Shown: positions 10,242-20,636 of the stretch, in pieces
Numbering within the stretch: the first letter of the stretch is position 1
How the letters are laid out: the number at the start of each line of letters is the position of its first letter
Source: Diplonema papillatum
Taxonomy: Eukaryota > Euglenozoa > Diplonemea > Diplonemida > Diplonemidae
Length of the DNA: 64,000 nt
Direction of reading: 5' to 3'
Assembly: GCA_030068145.1 (NCBI GenBank)
Contig: JAPJBO010000003.1
Coordinates: 808,501 to 872,500, forward strand
Position numbers and translations under genes: made by a program
The notes under the pieces: generated by a model
Seen by the model: only the letters and a program-made list of their open reading frames with translations
Database searches by the model: none
What the model was told of the DNA's origin: nothing

Positions 10242-10515
10242 ACATAAGCGCCAGCTTGGAAGGAAATGCTCGACAAAAGCTGCCAGACGAAGAACCGAAG
10301 GGATTGGGACTCCAAGTGCTGCAACTACCGAACCACGTGTTTGGACACCTTCACGACAAGACGCACAAACACAACAGGTCAAAAGTCCTGAGTGAGAAAA
10401 CAACACACGGTGGTGCAAGAGAAGAAGAAGTCCGATTGTTTGTATTGTATTCGCACCTCTACCTCTATATTTCCTCCCTTCCATTCGGAGCCGAAGCAGC
10501 TACGTCGAGTATTTC
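10242..10515 (+). mobile_element. F2 element, copy 4
   Basis: Tandem partner of the previous copy but of a different subtype (AAAAGCTGCCAGACGAAGAA, GGGATTGGGACTCC), closer to the copies at 16225 and 56389. The tandem pair is therefore two insertions rather than a local duplication. Confidence 0.8.
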
Positions 10516-10593
10516 CCTCTCTCTTTCTTTTAATTGAACAAATCACCCTGTTGTTTGTAGAGGATACGCTAATTGCGAATTACAAACTTGGCT

Positions 10594-10715
10594 AGCCGTA
10601 GTTAAAGTGTATAATCATACCTACTACCCTCATACTACCCGCCTCACAGCCTCAATGGTCAACCGGAGACCCTAAAACACCGAACCTTACACCACAATAA
10701 GCGCTACAAACGGGA
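10594..10715 (+). repeat. Repeat G, copy 1
   Basis: Shares CTAGCCGTAGTTAAAGTGTA, CCGCCTCACAGCCTCAATGG and CAACCGGAGACCCTAAAACA with 31578-31700. The final ACCACAATAA-CGCTA block also recurs at about 13690. Function unknown. Confidence 0.7.
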
Positions 10716-10858
10716 AAGTGTGCTGTTACGCCACCGGTAGGGTGCAAGCAACAACAAGCACTCCCCATCACCTCCCTGTGTCACAAGACATCCAGCATTA
10801 AGGGATGATGCAAAATAATGGAATCGAAAAGCCGTGTTCGCATGATAGGAGGCCAATC

Positions 10859-11000
10859 CCCCATCCGTTTCTCAGGCTGCCTCTCCGGAATCAGGTAGTC
10901 TAGCCACACTACCCAAAAGCTGATAGGGCGGATGCTCTTGCGGGCTCGCACCCACCTGAAAGTCGTGTGCTATCACTCGAGTGACCTGTTTCATCCACAC
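10859..11000 (-). rRNA. 18S rRNA, 5'-domain fragment
   Basis: Read on the minus strand this matches the conserved 18S 5' domain. The plus-strand text CCGTTTCTCAGGCTGCCTCT, CCGGAATC and AAAAGCTGATAGGGC corresponds to the complement of the standard region around positions 350-400. Similarity is clear over about 75 bp and then fades. The rest of the 18S gene is not adjacent, and the piece lies on the wrong side of the 18S 3' end at 11857, so the locus is scrambled. Flanking sequence at 10716-10858 and 11001-11324 shows nothing recognised. Confidence 0.7.
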
Positions 11001-11324
11001 ACCGCTGCAATAGCTAGCGTTGGGTTTCATCTCGGTCAATCGTATCCACCTCAACTCCGCTTCACGGTCCGATGAACCCGTTTATGACCAACCGAATCGA
11101 ATACCCTTGATTCCGGTGCAGAAGCTGAACAACGGAGCAGGGAGGCTGGGAGAATAAGAAAAGCTGCTCGAGAACCTTTTTACTGCAGGAAACAGAAGGT
11201 GTCGGGCAACGAACGAGTAAAAGAACAAATCAAAACTACCCATTTCTCCTTTTTGGCAAAGGCTCTAACTCTAAAGAAAACACTGAGGCCGAAACCCGCA
11301 GTGTTCGCATAAAACCCCCAAAAC

Positions 11325-11395
11325 ACGTGTCGATCCACACCCAAAAAGCGGGTGTAACTCCAGCTATAACTCCAGCTTCAGAGGCTGGACTGGTG
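11325..11395 (+). repeat. Repeat E, copy 2
   Basis: Shorter copy of the hairpin-rich repeat at 4225 (ATCCACACCCAAAAAGCGGG, CTCCAGCTTCAGAGGCTGG). The following interval to 11595 shows no gene. Confidence 0.5.
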
Positions 11396-11594
11396 TACAG
11401 CGGTTGTGCATCGAAAAAAGCGTGTCGTAGTCGTTGGGTGGGGTCACACTCGCTGATGACGAGTGCCCGACTCATGCAGCAAGAATACACTCGCGACTTT
11501 TTCATGGCTGGTGCGAACATGTGCTTCCTGCCAGACAGCATAGAGAAACCAGGAATTCATGGCACCATTGTGTCCAGAAAAACCACGGCGAAGC

Positions 11595-11692
11595 AAGATT
11601 CACTCAACTCTCGCTTCTGCAATTCCCATTGACCATCGCGTCTGGCCGCGGTCTTCATGGTTCCCAGAGCCAAGACATCCACCGATAAGTGC
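11595..11692 (-). rRNA. 5.8S rRNA, 5' portion
   Basis: On the minus strand this reads CTTATCGGTGGATGTCTTGG, then ATGAAGACCGCGGCC, GCGATGG, GGGAATTGCAGAAG and GTGAATCTTG, the standard 5.8S order (GGATGTCTTGG, GATGAAG-ACGC, GCGAT, GAATTGCAGAA, GTGAATC). It breaks off before the conserved TTTGAACGCA block, so the 3' end is missing. It lies 164 bp from the 18S 3' end, on the same strand, in normal rDNA order. Confidence 0.8.
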
Positions 11693-11856
11693 AATTGATG
11701 TCACCCTCGATCAACCGCAGTTGAGCCGAGGGGAACAGTTGTTTTGCCTTTCCGATTGCTCGGGATTTTCGATTTCCTTCATGACCATGTTTGAATCCTC
11801 GGTTTCCAATCTGTTTGAAAGTCTTGCCTCGTTCCATTTAGAATTGAAATCTTTGG
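11693..11856 (-). other. ITS1
   Basis: The spacer between the 18S 3' end and the 5.8S 5' end on the minus strand, 164 bp. It is assigned purely by position between the two rRNA ends. Confidence 0.75.
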
Positions 11857-12000
11857 TAATGATCCTGTTGCAGGTTCACCCTACAGCAACCTTGTTACGA
11901 CTTTTGCTTCCTCTAGCTGAGAAACATTGCTTGAATTCGGGCGCTGAAATTGTTGGCCAAGAACGAGCTTCCCTCTCCCAAGCTCTATCTCACAGCTAAG
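11857..12000 (-). rRNA. 18S rRNA, 3' end
   Basis: The minus strand reads AAGTCGTAACAAGGTTGC, GGGTGAACCTGC and CAACAGGATCATTA, the canonical end of SSU rRNA including the decoding-site helix 44 base and helix 45. Two details are unusual: GTAGGGTGAACC has an extra G compared with the common GTAGGTGAACC, and the terminal loop is CAACAGGATC instead of CGGAAGGATC. Helix 44 upstream is divergent and similarity is lost near 12000. The rest of the 18S is absent here. Confidence 0.85.
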
Positions 12001-12934
12001 GGCACGAGAAGATGTTGAAAATGAATAAGGTTGTCGACAACGAAGACCAAAAGGGGAAAACAAAACTACGCCTTTGGCGGAAGGAGCGGTCGCCTGATGG
12101 CTTTTCTTTGCCGAAAGCTCCGAGCTTCCAGCCAGGTGGCATGGCTCTCCCAGAAGAACAAAAGACCAGGGAGGAAAAAAAAGAAAATGACAGAAAAGAG
12201 CGTCAAGACACACAGGAAATGAGAGTGCGCGCTAAAATAATTCGAACAGTCGGCAATATGCAGCAAAATGCACACGCACAAGCACACGTACTGCCACTAC
12301 CGCAGATACGTTACGCGCACTGATGTGCGATACTTTGGAGGAACCGTTTCGACAATGGTCACCCGGAGACTATAAAACCCCGGATCTCTAACTGAGCTTG
12401 CACTCTAAAAGGGCTTTCCCTGGTACCAGCAGCTAAAAAAAAGAAAAAAGGCCCATACTAGTCACGCCCCCGGGCGGCAAAAGGGCACCGGATGCCGACA
12501 GGAAGAAAAAAAAAAAAAAAAGGATTAAAACAAGCTAACCCCAAGCAACTTCCGTCGTCAGACACACACACACCTGCCGTCGTTGGGAAAAGTAAGAATG
12601 AAAACAGGTTAAAAAAAAAGGTCGAAAGACACCAATCTGTACGTCCCGCGGGATCGTCGGAAACACTGTGGCGAGCAACGAACAGACTAACCTCCCTGTA
12701 TTTTTAAAAAAAAAAGATTCTTTCTTTATTTACTTCTATTCGCGATTCCTTGCTACGCTAATTGTAGCACCCCACCCGTATTGCAATACGATATAGTTAC
12801 GGATATTCAACCTGCGCAAACCATAAGCAGCACCACAAATACACGAAAAGAGACGGTCAGACGGTACCAAGAAGACAGACAGTCACCTACTGCGGCACCA
12901 TACTGAGGAGGGCCTACCGTAAGTAAGGTATGTG
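12001..12934. other. A-rich interval without gene
   Basis: Contains several A-runs (12505-12522, 12610-12620, 12706-12715), a fragment of repeat F at 12350-12410 (GGTCACCCGGAGACTATAAA) and a short ACACAC tract at 12560. No ORF resembles a protein. Confidence 0.35.
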
Positions 12935-13115
12935 GACAATGGCCGAAACCACCAATGACCAACGACCAAGGTACCCACCGATCCTCTTACCTCGTGTAAC
13001 CACCACTCTTACGACACTCAGAGCACAAAGAATATCTTCCCTTAACGACGAAGGTCACCCGGAGACTTTAAAACCCCGGAGTTTCAAGCGAACTTTCACT
13101 CTAAAAGGAAGCGGG
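12935..13115 (+). repeat. Repeat F, reference copy
   Basis: Best copy of repeat F. Its reverse complement is at 3040-3165 (shared blocks include CGGAGACTTTAAA, GTAACCACCACTCTTACGAC and CACTCAGAGCAC), and diverged plus copies are at 4380-4560. No coding function is evident. Confidence 0.65.
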
Positions 13116-13289
13116 AAGGGTTTATTGCAGGGTGGTCCAAGGGGGCTCAGCGGACCCATCAAGATTGAAGAAAACGAGAGTCTACCGAGGGGTCCAAGGG
13201 CACAACTTCCCAGATTTCGGCTCGCAAAATACCTGTGGCCACTCGGAACGCGGCGCATCACACAAGTACCCGCAGAGAGAAGAAAGAAA

Positions 13290-13573
13290 AAAAGAAAAAA
13301 AAAAAAAAGGGCTCCTGGTCCGGAACGTGACGCTCAACCACAGCTTGCAAAGCTTGAGTCGGAGGCAGCACAGTGTCACAACCCCGTCCGCTCTGCCCTG
13401 CGGCTGACCGTCTCGACGAGCTTGTTCAGCGCGAGCGCCAAGCCCCAAGGTGCGCCAAGCCTTGATGCTTTGGTTTGGGAAATCGGTAGCCACTTGACCC
13501 GTAGGCCCGTGGCTCTGCAGTACCGCCGAACACGTGAAGCTTGGCTCCCGTGTAGCAGGCTTTCCCTGGTACC
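13290..13573 (+). repeat. Repeat R, copy 3
   Basis: Plus-strand copy preceded by a long GA/A run and ending CTTTCCCTGGTACC. A 229-codon frame that joins repeat F to repeat R (12930-13619) is a by-product of these two repeats. Confidence 0.75.
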
Positions 13574-14243
13574 TGTAGTACCGGTAGTAGTACCCGCAGA
13601 AGAATTTACAAAACCCTAGTAGTTCAAGTGTGTCTGCATCCCTTTCACTACCCGACTCCCAGCCCCGGAGACCCTAAACCACCGAAACCTCTAAAACCAC
13701 AATACCTACCCCCCCGTGCATAAGATGGATGAATAATTCGGGTTTTGGCGGTATCCATCTTAAGCAAGGGGGGTATCCATCTTAAACACGGGGGCACTGT
13801 AGACTACCAGTGTAGTCGCCTTACTCACCCCCGTGTTTAAGATGGATTGGCATTATCGCCCGTCGGGGAAGGTTTTGACCCTGCATGATAAAACTACTAG
13901 TAGGCAAAAAAGTTCCCAGAAACTTTCCGTACTCAGTCGCCTGCCTTCATGGCACTTGCACTTTACAGAACTCAATACTCAGCCCGATTCCTGTGGGGGA
14001 AGAGTCGGGGTGGGTGGCCCACCAAAAAAGCGACCACAGTTCTGCATGTTCAGTCGCAAAACACAAACCGACGAGTAATCGTAACTTATTCCTGCGGCAG
14101 ACAACTGACCCCCAGCTTTCGTCTATCGCACACGGGTCCGGGGGGGGGCCTCCCCCCGGGTACGCGCCCCGAACTTGCCATCATCCCAAACTTACCAGGT
14201 CCCCGAACTTGCCACCAAACGCCGAGCTTGGCATCATCAGGGT

Positions 14244-14995
14244 TCAACGGGTTCGGGTTTGCACAAACGCCGGACTGGACAAAAAGGTGCGGGTTTGCAC
14301 ACAAACGCCGGACTGGGCAAAAAGGTTCGGGTTTGCACCAACGCCGGACTGGAGAAAAATGTTCGGGTTTGCACCAACGCCGGACTGGGCAAAAGGTGCG
14401 GATTTGCGCCAACGCCAGACTGGAGAAAAAGGTTCGGGCTTGCACAGCCGCCGGACTGGGCAAAAGGTGCGGATTTGCACCAACGCCAGACTGAGCAAAA
14501 CGATTCGGGTTGGACAAACGCCGGACTGGGCAAAACGTTCGGGTTGCACAAATGCCGGACTGGCAAAAGGTTCGTGTTTGCACAAACGCCGGACTGGACA
14601 AAAAGGTTCGGGTTTGCACCAACGCCAGACTGAGCAAAACGATTCGGGTTGGACAAACGCCGGACTGGGCAAAACGTTCGGGTTGCACAAATGCCGGACT
14701 GGCAAAAGGTTCGTGTTTGCACAAACGCCGGACTGGACAAAAAGGTTCGGGTTTGCACCAACGCTGGACTGGGCAAAAAGGTTCGTGTTTGCACAAACGC
14801 CGGACTGGGCAAAACGTTCGGGTTGCACAAATGCCGGACTGGCAAAAGGTTCGTGTTTGCACAAACGCCGGACTGGACAAAAAGGTTCGGGTTTGCACCA
14901 ACGCTGGACTGGGCAAAAAGGTTCGTGTTTGCACAAACGCCGGACTGGACAAAAAGGTTCGGGTTTGCGCTAATGCCGGACTGAGCAAAAGGTTA
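14244..14995 (+). repeat. 36-bp minisatellite
   Basis: About 20 tandem units built on GCACAAACGCCGGACTGG, GCAAAAAGGTTCGG and GTTT, with one-base indels between units and larger duplicated blocks (14490-14630 is repeated at 14630-14770). Long overlapping ORFs on both strands are a consequence of the repeat and lack a consistent frame because of the indels. Confidence 0.9.
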
Positions 14996-15654
14996 CCTCT
15001 GGACTCGCTAAGGGTGGTCCTAACACCCATGTACTTAAAACTCGTGGTTGCACGATCATGACTATGGGCGTAGCCTGGGTCGCGTAGACAAGCAGCTCGG
15101 GTGAGCATGGCGGGGGCGACTCATGAGATTGCCCCCGTCGCCGACCACGTGCCGGAACACGACGTCCGGGACCGGCTATACTTGATCAACTTCTTGAACG
15201 TCAGCAGCCCGCGTCAGAAACGCGCGTGACCGGCCAGGACGTCGCCTTCACTCAGCAACGCTCGCTTCACTGCGAGCTCGAGTCCTTCCGCGGCCCTGCT
15301 CCGTAAGGCCCGGCGATGCCGCGTGCCGACTACGCTCAGCGACTCGCCACCTTCTGAGTTTGGCTAAAGTAGCGACCTTCTCCAAGTTGTAGGGCGCTGT
15401 TAACGGACTTGACTGTAGACACCACATGTATCATATCGTATTCTTGGATTCTAAACTTCCTTCCCTACTGTAAAATACTTGGACCGGAACTTTTTTGGAC
15501 TTTTGGGGGTTTTGAAAAGTATTTCGACTTTTTCCCGGTCCAACATTATTCCGAACACGGTAGTAAGCGCAACGGTAGGGTACAGTTGTGCCGTGGGACC
15601 CTCTGAAATTTACAAAACAGCCCAGATTTCGGTTCGGAACAGGTGGATTTCTAC

Positions 15655-15815
15655 TAAATCACTAGTCATTTTTACTAGTGCACTAGTCATTTTTACTAGT
15701 GCACTAGTCCTTTTTACTAGTGTTTTTACTAGTGCACTAGTCATTTTTACTAGTGCACTAGTCATGCTTTTTCGCTAGTAAAATGACTAGTCAAAACACC
15801 TTTTTCACTTTTACT
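15655..15815. repeat. ACTAGT-rich palindromic tandem repeat
   Basis: Repeated units of ACTAGTCATTTTTACTAGTG, each containing two palindromic ACTAGT sites and a GTGCAC palindrome, for about 160 bp. It lies directly beside the right terminus of the C-tract element. Such sequence can form cruciforms. Confidence 0.85.
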
Positions 15816-15864
15816 AGTGCACCGTGCATCTTATGCACGGGGGGGGGGGGGGGGGGGGTAGGTA

Positions 15865-16224
15865 AACGCTAAAACATCTTTGGCCAGTGAATAGAGCTGG
15901 ACTTTTGTTGACCGCACTACCCTGAGGCCAAATCCTGGGCGTGGTTTTAGGTGGCCAATTTGCAAATGATGATGATCAGAAGGTCCTACTTGGGGTTCAG
16001 TTTCCTCGCACATTGCATGTGGCTACAACCAAAAATCCGAACCTAGAATAAAGCCTGCCGAGGAATCCCCAGGATCACGCCGACATCGGTTGACCGTCGA
16101 AGGCAGAACACACAAACATCAGCATACCACTCCTGGGCTGGTCTGTCGCGGTGGCGGGAAGGGGGAAAAGACGCTTCGTTTTGTTCGTGCGTGTCGGTTG
16201 ATCGATATTCCACTTGACTTTTTT
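15865..16224. other. No recognised gene
   Basis: Unique-looking sequence between the C-tract element and an F2 element; no feature supported. Confidence 0.3.
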
Positions 16225-16502
16225 ACATAAGCGCCAGCTTGGAAGGAAGCTCGACGAAGCTGCCAGACACCGAAGGGATTTTACGTGCTGTCACTACCGA
16301 ACACGTGTTGAACGGACATGAGGGTCTACCCCTACACGACAAGAAACAAACACAACAGGTCAAAAGTCCTGAGTGAGAAAGCAACACACGGTGGTGTAGG
16401 CGAAGAACAGGTCAGATCGTGTTTGTATTGTATCTGCCCCTTTACCCCTATATCTCCTCCCTTCCATTCGGAGTCGAAGCAGCTATGCTCGTCGAGTATT
16501 TC
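16225..16502 (+). mobile_element. F2 element, copy 5
   Basis: F2 copy with the leader ACATAAGCGCCAGCTTGGAA and right end GTCGTCGAGTATTTCCC. It has a small deletion in the left inverted repeat (GGAAGCTCGACGAAGC). Confidence 0.75.
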
Positions 16503-16663
16503 CCGGTTTCTTATTCAAGGTAGGAATGCTGGTCAACCACGCCGCAATAATGCATCTGTTTTAACCTCCGCTATACGGGGTAAGGCCCACAAAACTGTAT
16601 TACGTGCGTCGGGGGTCCAAGCCTACATTTGAACCGATTCACCCCCTGCCTGATCGAACGTTG

Positions 16664-16939
16664 TCAAGCGTTGTAGTTTGGGTTAGAATGCAAAGAATCT
16701 GTGGCGATAATCTGCATCGCCGAAGTCGGCCATGTCTTCGCACGTGACGTGGCATGCCTTCGCCTCTTCAGCTCGTCTTGACCGTCGCGTTCAGCCGCGC
16801 GCTTGGCGCTTTGCTTCTCCTTCGACTGCTCGTCCACCATCATCGGTTGCGCGTCGCGTGTAAAATGTGATCTTGCGTAATCAAGCGTATCGTAGAAGAT
16901 CATCGTTTCAGGTTGGCGCGAGTTTGATCGGAGTAACAT
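16664..16939 (-). repeat. Repeat H with a 91-codon ORF
   Basis: 16670-16860 is similar to 55505-55700 (shared TGCAAAGAATCTGTGGCGAT, AATCTGCATCGCCG, CCTTCGCCTCTTCAGCTCGT with few changes). On the minus strand both copies encode the same short peptide block AMQIIATDSLHSNPN in the same relative frame. Here the frame is open for 91 codons with a charged, K/R/E-rich middle; in the 55-kb copy it has stops. Shorter pieces of the same block lie inverted at about 20005-20145. It is probably the end of a mobile element coding region; no family is recognised. Confidence 0.5.
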
Positions 16940-17384
16940 CAGGGCAGCCCCTTTCTAAGACCAGCCACAGTCAACGCCGCGTGGGTGCGGACTTTAGATA
17001 TTAATCATCATGTTTCAAACCCCCGATTGACGTTGTCGGTGGTACGAAGGTGCAGTTGGCCTTAACCAGCCGGCAATCAGCTCGCATCGCGGAGGTGACG
17101 CTACCCACCTGGACGAGGTGTCCTGCCGCCCCTAGTGTAATCGCCGCGCGATCGAGCTCAGTTCGGGATCAGGGAGGGTAGGTGAATTTGGCTCAATGTT
17201 CGTAGCGAATGTAGTCTTGGTGTCGGTCACTTGAGTCGCAATCTTGGCTGGCAAAGAGAAGATGTGCGAATACATCTGCACCCCCTCTGCAACCCGATTC
17301 CCCGCCGTATTGGTCAATACCTGATCTTTGACCACTTAAGGACGGAGAGGGGAAGGTTGTTTTGAAAAAAGGGGGAGCTCCATG
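16940..17384. other. No recognised gene
   Basis: Contains at 16955-16995 the complement of part of the 114-bp tandem repeat at 19780 (CAACGCCGCGTGGGTGCGGA). Otherwise nothing recognised. Confidence 0.35.
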
Positions 17385-17540
17385 GCAAAGCTCTCCGTTG
17401 AGAGCTCGGAGCAGGACTTCTGCCCGATGAAGGACGCATTTCGAGATTTGTGTCAGATCTTTCCAATAAAGCAACGGGCGACCACTTTCGACCATTATTT
17501 GGCCTCTCACCTGCGAACTCGCGAACTTTCTTGAATTAGC
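17385..17540 (+). repeat. Repeat J, copy 1
   Basis: Similar to 27880-28038 inside the second C-tract element: GTTGAGAGCTCGGAGCAGGA, TTCTGCCCGATGAA, TTTCGACCATT and CGCGAACTTTCTTGAATTA recur with few changes. The neighbouring 17541-18317 holds no recognised gene. Confidence 0.7.
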
Positions 17541-18317
17541 TACCACCACTATAGTGGTAGTTCGTCCGGACGTAGTTAACTTCAAAAACACGCCACGCAG
17601 GCACACAGGGTGCTCAATTCCACACTCGGTCGAAGCGAATCTACAACCTCCCCGGGCGTTTCTACTTGTGAGCAAGCGCGCCGGCATAATATTTTCTTCC
17701 GTTCCTTAAACGGAAGCGCACCGCCCAAAATTCCCTTCCTCACCCCCCTCCCAGTAAAAAAAAAGAATAAGACAAATAATGAGACTCAACTATGCATTGC
17801 TTTCCAAACAAAACCAAAGTCGCAAGATCCCAACCTGTTTGTCACTCGGGATCGACGGCCAACACAAAACCACCCAGGTGATGAGGGTGTGTGTAAAACC
17901 AAAGAAGAGGTTTCGAATTCGTTGCAACCCTTCTAGAGTCTCGTTTTGTGCGCTCACTGTACCGGCAAGAGTACAGAAGCTGCATCTATAAAATCGACGG
18001 CAAGCAACAAGTCTCCGAGGCTATGCCCCTGGCCGACTGAACAATGTGGGCAAACGAAGTCCGCAAACTGACAGTGTTCCTGCGTCCCCAAGTTCTCAGA
18101 ATCTTCTTGGTTAACGACGAAAGACTGGCTGGAAATAAATTTAACCCTATGTCTGCCACGGCTTGGCACAAGCGAGAACAGCAGCTGTACAGTGCATTGA
18201 AAACCATTGCGTGTTGTGTATGGCGCGCGCCGAAATCTCCAGGCTTCTCAGGAAGGCTAGCATACTGTGCATCTTGGTTAACCCCCCAGCCAGTTCTTTT
18301 TGCTACTTTGTTATTTC

Positions 18318-18600
18318 GTATATGCACCTGCTTTGTAGGAAATACTTGAGGACAGCCAGTTGCGAAGTCTCAAAGGTGTGGTACTCATCGGCATGCCGGT
18401 GACTCCCCACTATCGCAACAATAGTCCAATCTCAAAGGAGGTGAATGTGCTGTAGCCCACACGAAACACAAGTAAATCTGGGTTTCTTGGCCGGCGTAAG
18501 CGCTCAACAAAAAAGACCCACTTTGTAGTTGTATTGTTTTCTTCCCCTCTAGCCCAGCCTCCATCGAAATGAGCACAAGGCAGTCCCTCGAGTATTTTAT
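18318..18600 (+). mobile_element. F1 element, copy 4, carrying one 39-bp satellite monomer
   Basis: Complete F1 element about 70 bp longer than its relatives. The extra segment, at about 18370-18435, includes 18398-18436, which matches the 39-bp unit of the 36.6-44.1 kb satellite at 35 of 39 positions (GGTGACTCCCCACTATCGCA, then ACAATAGTCCAATCTCAAA). The insertion is bracketed by the short direct repeat TCTCAAAGG. The rest of the element (GTGCTGTAGCCCACACGAAA, pyrimidine tract, CCCTCGAGTATTTT) is typical. Confidence 0.85.
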
Positions 18601-19104
18601 GGTTAATTAACCAAGACCGTTTTTCGGGAAGCAGGCTTTTTAAGGTTTAACAAACCACGATTGTGGGGTCGCGGAAACACTGACTGGAACCCGTACATCG
18701 TAGGAAAAGGATTGGCTCCCGAGAACACTGAAGGTGCTGTGAATGGCAGACACCAGGTGTTTACCCAGCGATTCTCAATTTATAATTCCCTGCGGGGGGG
18801 TAACGTGTTTTTCCACTTACTTATGAAGCACCCCCCCTTCCCCATGCGTGAGAGACAGAGGGAAAATAATGAAGAGAACTAACCCCTCAAGGTTTCATAC
18901 CCTACCTGCGGAGTCTTACACTCTCTGCGACTCTTTTCCCTTTTTTCTCTTTTTGCACTCTCTTCGAAGAAGACTTGATGCTGGCGTCAAACGTGCATGA
19001 GGGGCAGTGTCCTGCTGAATTATGACTAACTAAGTTTTTCCCCCATGCGTGAGGCAGTGTTCTGTCCAAACATTAAACTAAGATTCTCTCTACGACCTAC
19101 TGTA
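18601..19104. other. No gene; diverged repeat fragment
   Basis: 18880-19090 is similar to the segment at 49330-49470 (GAGTCTTACACTCTCTGCGA, GAAGACTTGATGCTGGC, AACATTAAACTAAG). No coding feature. Confidence 0.4.
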
Positions 19105-19410
19105 TTGGTTTAGGGAGGTGTACACATGTCTTGGGCGCGTTCCTCGTGTGAGGTAGTGGGCTAGGGACTCACTTTGAGTCACACCTGAAAACCAGGACGA
19201 GTTATCGTGCGCACTAAGCGAACAACAGATGTGCAGCTATGAAATTGAAGGGTACGTCTGTATCGGTGTAGGGAGGTGTACACATGTCTTGGGCGCGTGC
19301 CTCGTGTGAGGTAGGTGGGCTGGGGAATCACTTTGAGTCACACCTGAAAACCAGGACGAGTTATTGTGCGCGTACAACAGATGTGCAGCTATGAAATTGA
19401 TGGGTACGTA
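19105..19410 (+). repeat. Direct repeat, two units of about 155 bp
   Basis: The unit GGGAGGTGTACACATGTCTT through CAGCTATGAAATTGA-GGGTAC occurs twice in tandem (19110 and 19268 starts). Small indels distinguish the two copies. No RNA or protein is recognised. Confidence 0.85.
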
Positions 19411-19589
19411 GACACATTTGCTCGTCCCGTTCTGAGGTGGCGTGGCTTCCAGCGGCAGTCATGGTCTCAGAGTCGGGTGTCTTCCCTTCGTTTGCATGTC
19501 AGTCAGAGGGGGGGAGAGAAGAAATACCATCTCTTGAGATAGTTTGGCCGCAGCTTTCCCGATGACTTCCGGTTCACCGTTTTGATCAT

Positions 19590-19705
19590 GATCATTTGCC
19601 AAATTTGCCACCTGAAACCACGTCCAGGATTTGGGCTCACGGTCAACGAAAACTCTAGTTTCCCTTTCTACTTTCTCCTACTCTCGCGGTCTACGGTTTT
19701 TGCGA
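19590..19705 (+). repeat. Repeat K, copy 1
   Basis: TGATCATGATCATTTGCCAA through TTTCTCCTACTCTCGCGGT recurs at 34636-34750. The TGATCATGATCA core is palindromic. Function unknown. Confidence 0.75.
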
Positions 19706-19779
19706 CAACCAAATTTCTGGTTCCTTGGAGACTGAGCCAATTCACCTACTCCCCCTGAAAACGACCTGAGCTCGATCGC

Positions 19780-20040
19780 GCGGATGCAGATTATCAAAAG
19801 CCCGCACCCACGCGGCGTTGACTTTAGCTGGTCTTTGTAAGGGTTGCCTTGATATTACATTGATCAAACTCACACTAACCTGAAACGATTAGGCAGATGC
19901 AGATTATCAAAAGCCCGCACCCACGCGGCGTTGACTTCAGCTGGTCTTTGTAAGGGTTGCCTTGATATTACATTGGTCAAACTCACACTAGCCTGAAACG
20001 ATTAGGCAGATGCAGATTATCGCCCCATTCTAACCCAAAG
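19780..20040 (+). repeat. 114-bp tandem repeat, two units plus remnant
   Basis: The unit GATGCAGATTATCAAAAGCC through CTGAAACGATTAGGCA is present twice with very few differences, followed by a third start. The end of the array joins an inverted piece of repeat H (20005-20040), with another at 20096-20145. Confidence 0.85.
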
Positions 20041-20273
20041 ATTAGGCGCCGGAAACATGACGCAGTGCGCTCTGAGAGGTAGTCACGAAAGTGAGCAGAC
20101 GCAGACTATAGCCACAGATTATTTGCAATCTGACCCAAAACTACAAGTTCGACAATATTCGATCGGGCAGGGAGGCAAATTGGTTCAGAAAAAGTATATA
20201 TGTTCCAGCTAAGAATAATAATGGTGGCGGTTTAACCAGAACAAGGTTAAATTGCACAAACAAAATTTTGAAT

Positions 20274-20473
20274 ATGAAGATCTGCTTTGTAAGAAACTTG
20301 AGGAGGCCGCCAGGTGCAAAGTCTCAAGGAGGACAGGAGGACATGAGCTGCAGCCGGAACGAACCAGTGCCGGGCCAAAGACCCGTTTGTTGTCGTTTGT
20401 GGGTGTATTGCTTCTCCCTCTCCAGCTCCGTCGAAATAAGCACCGGGCGGCCCCTCCGAGTGGTTTCTTTCTC
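20274..20473 (+). mobile_element. F1 element, diverged copy 5
   Basis: Diverged F1: CTGCTTTGTAAGAAACTTGA, GGAGGCCGCCAGGTGCAAAG, TCTCAAGGAGG, GACCCGTTTGTTGT, a GTATTGCTTCTCCCTC tract and CGGGCGGCCCCTCCGAGT. It represents an older or separate subfamily with the same overall plan, which supports F1 being a real element with ends at these points. Confidence 0.65.
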
Positions 20474-20636
20474 TTATCGTTTTTTTTATTGTTCTTCGTT
20501 TCTGCAACAACAGCCAACAAACAATAGTAAACGAACAGCAACAAAACCAAGCCCGTTCTTTTCTATCGTATCCTTTGACCGTTCGCTCTCTGTGCCTCTT
20601 TCTTTCATACAAAGTGCCCCACGCGGGAACTGACAG

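Larger units (their letters stand above)
13705..15862. mobile_element. C-tract TIR element 1 (TA target duplication)
   Basis: The left end is TA|CCTACC, a C-run, GTGCATAAGATG; the right end is the complement, CATCTTATGCAC, a 21-base G-run and GGTAGG|TA. The flanking TA on both sides fits a TA target-site duplication. Inside are further copies of the end motif in both orientations (13770-13850, CCGTGTTTAAGATGG), a 36-bp minisatellite and a SpeI-site repeat. A short GC-rich frame at about 15105-15227 (40 codons, begins MAGATHEIAP) may be captured host sequence, but I cannot identify it. No transposase is visible, so the element is non-autonomous. Confidence 0.7.

Noticed and set aside
12930..13619. 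229-codon plus-strand ORF
   Set aside because: It is a fusion of repeats F and R; the same peptide pieces appear wherever those repeats occur in either strand.
14086..15108. Minus-strand 340-codon frame in the 36-bp minisatellite
   Set aside because: It is a repeat-derived frame; single-base indels between units shift it and no domain is present.
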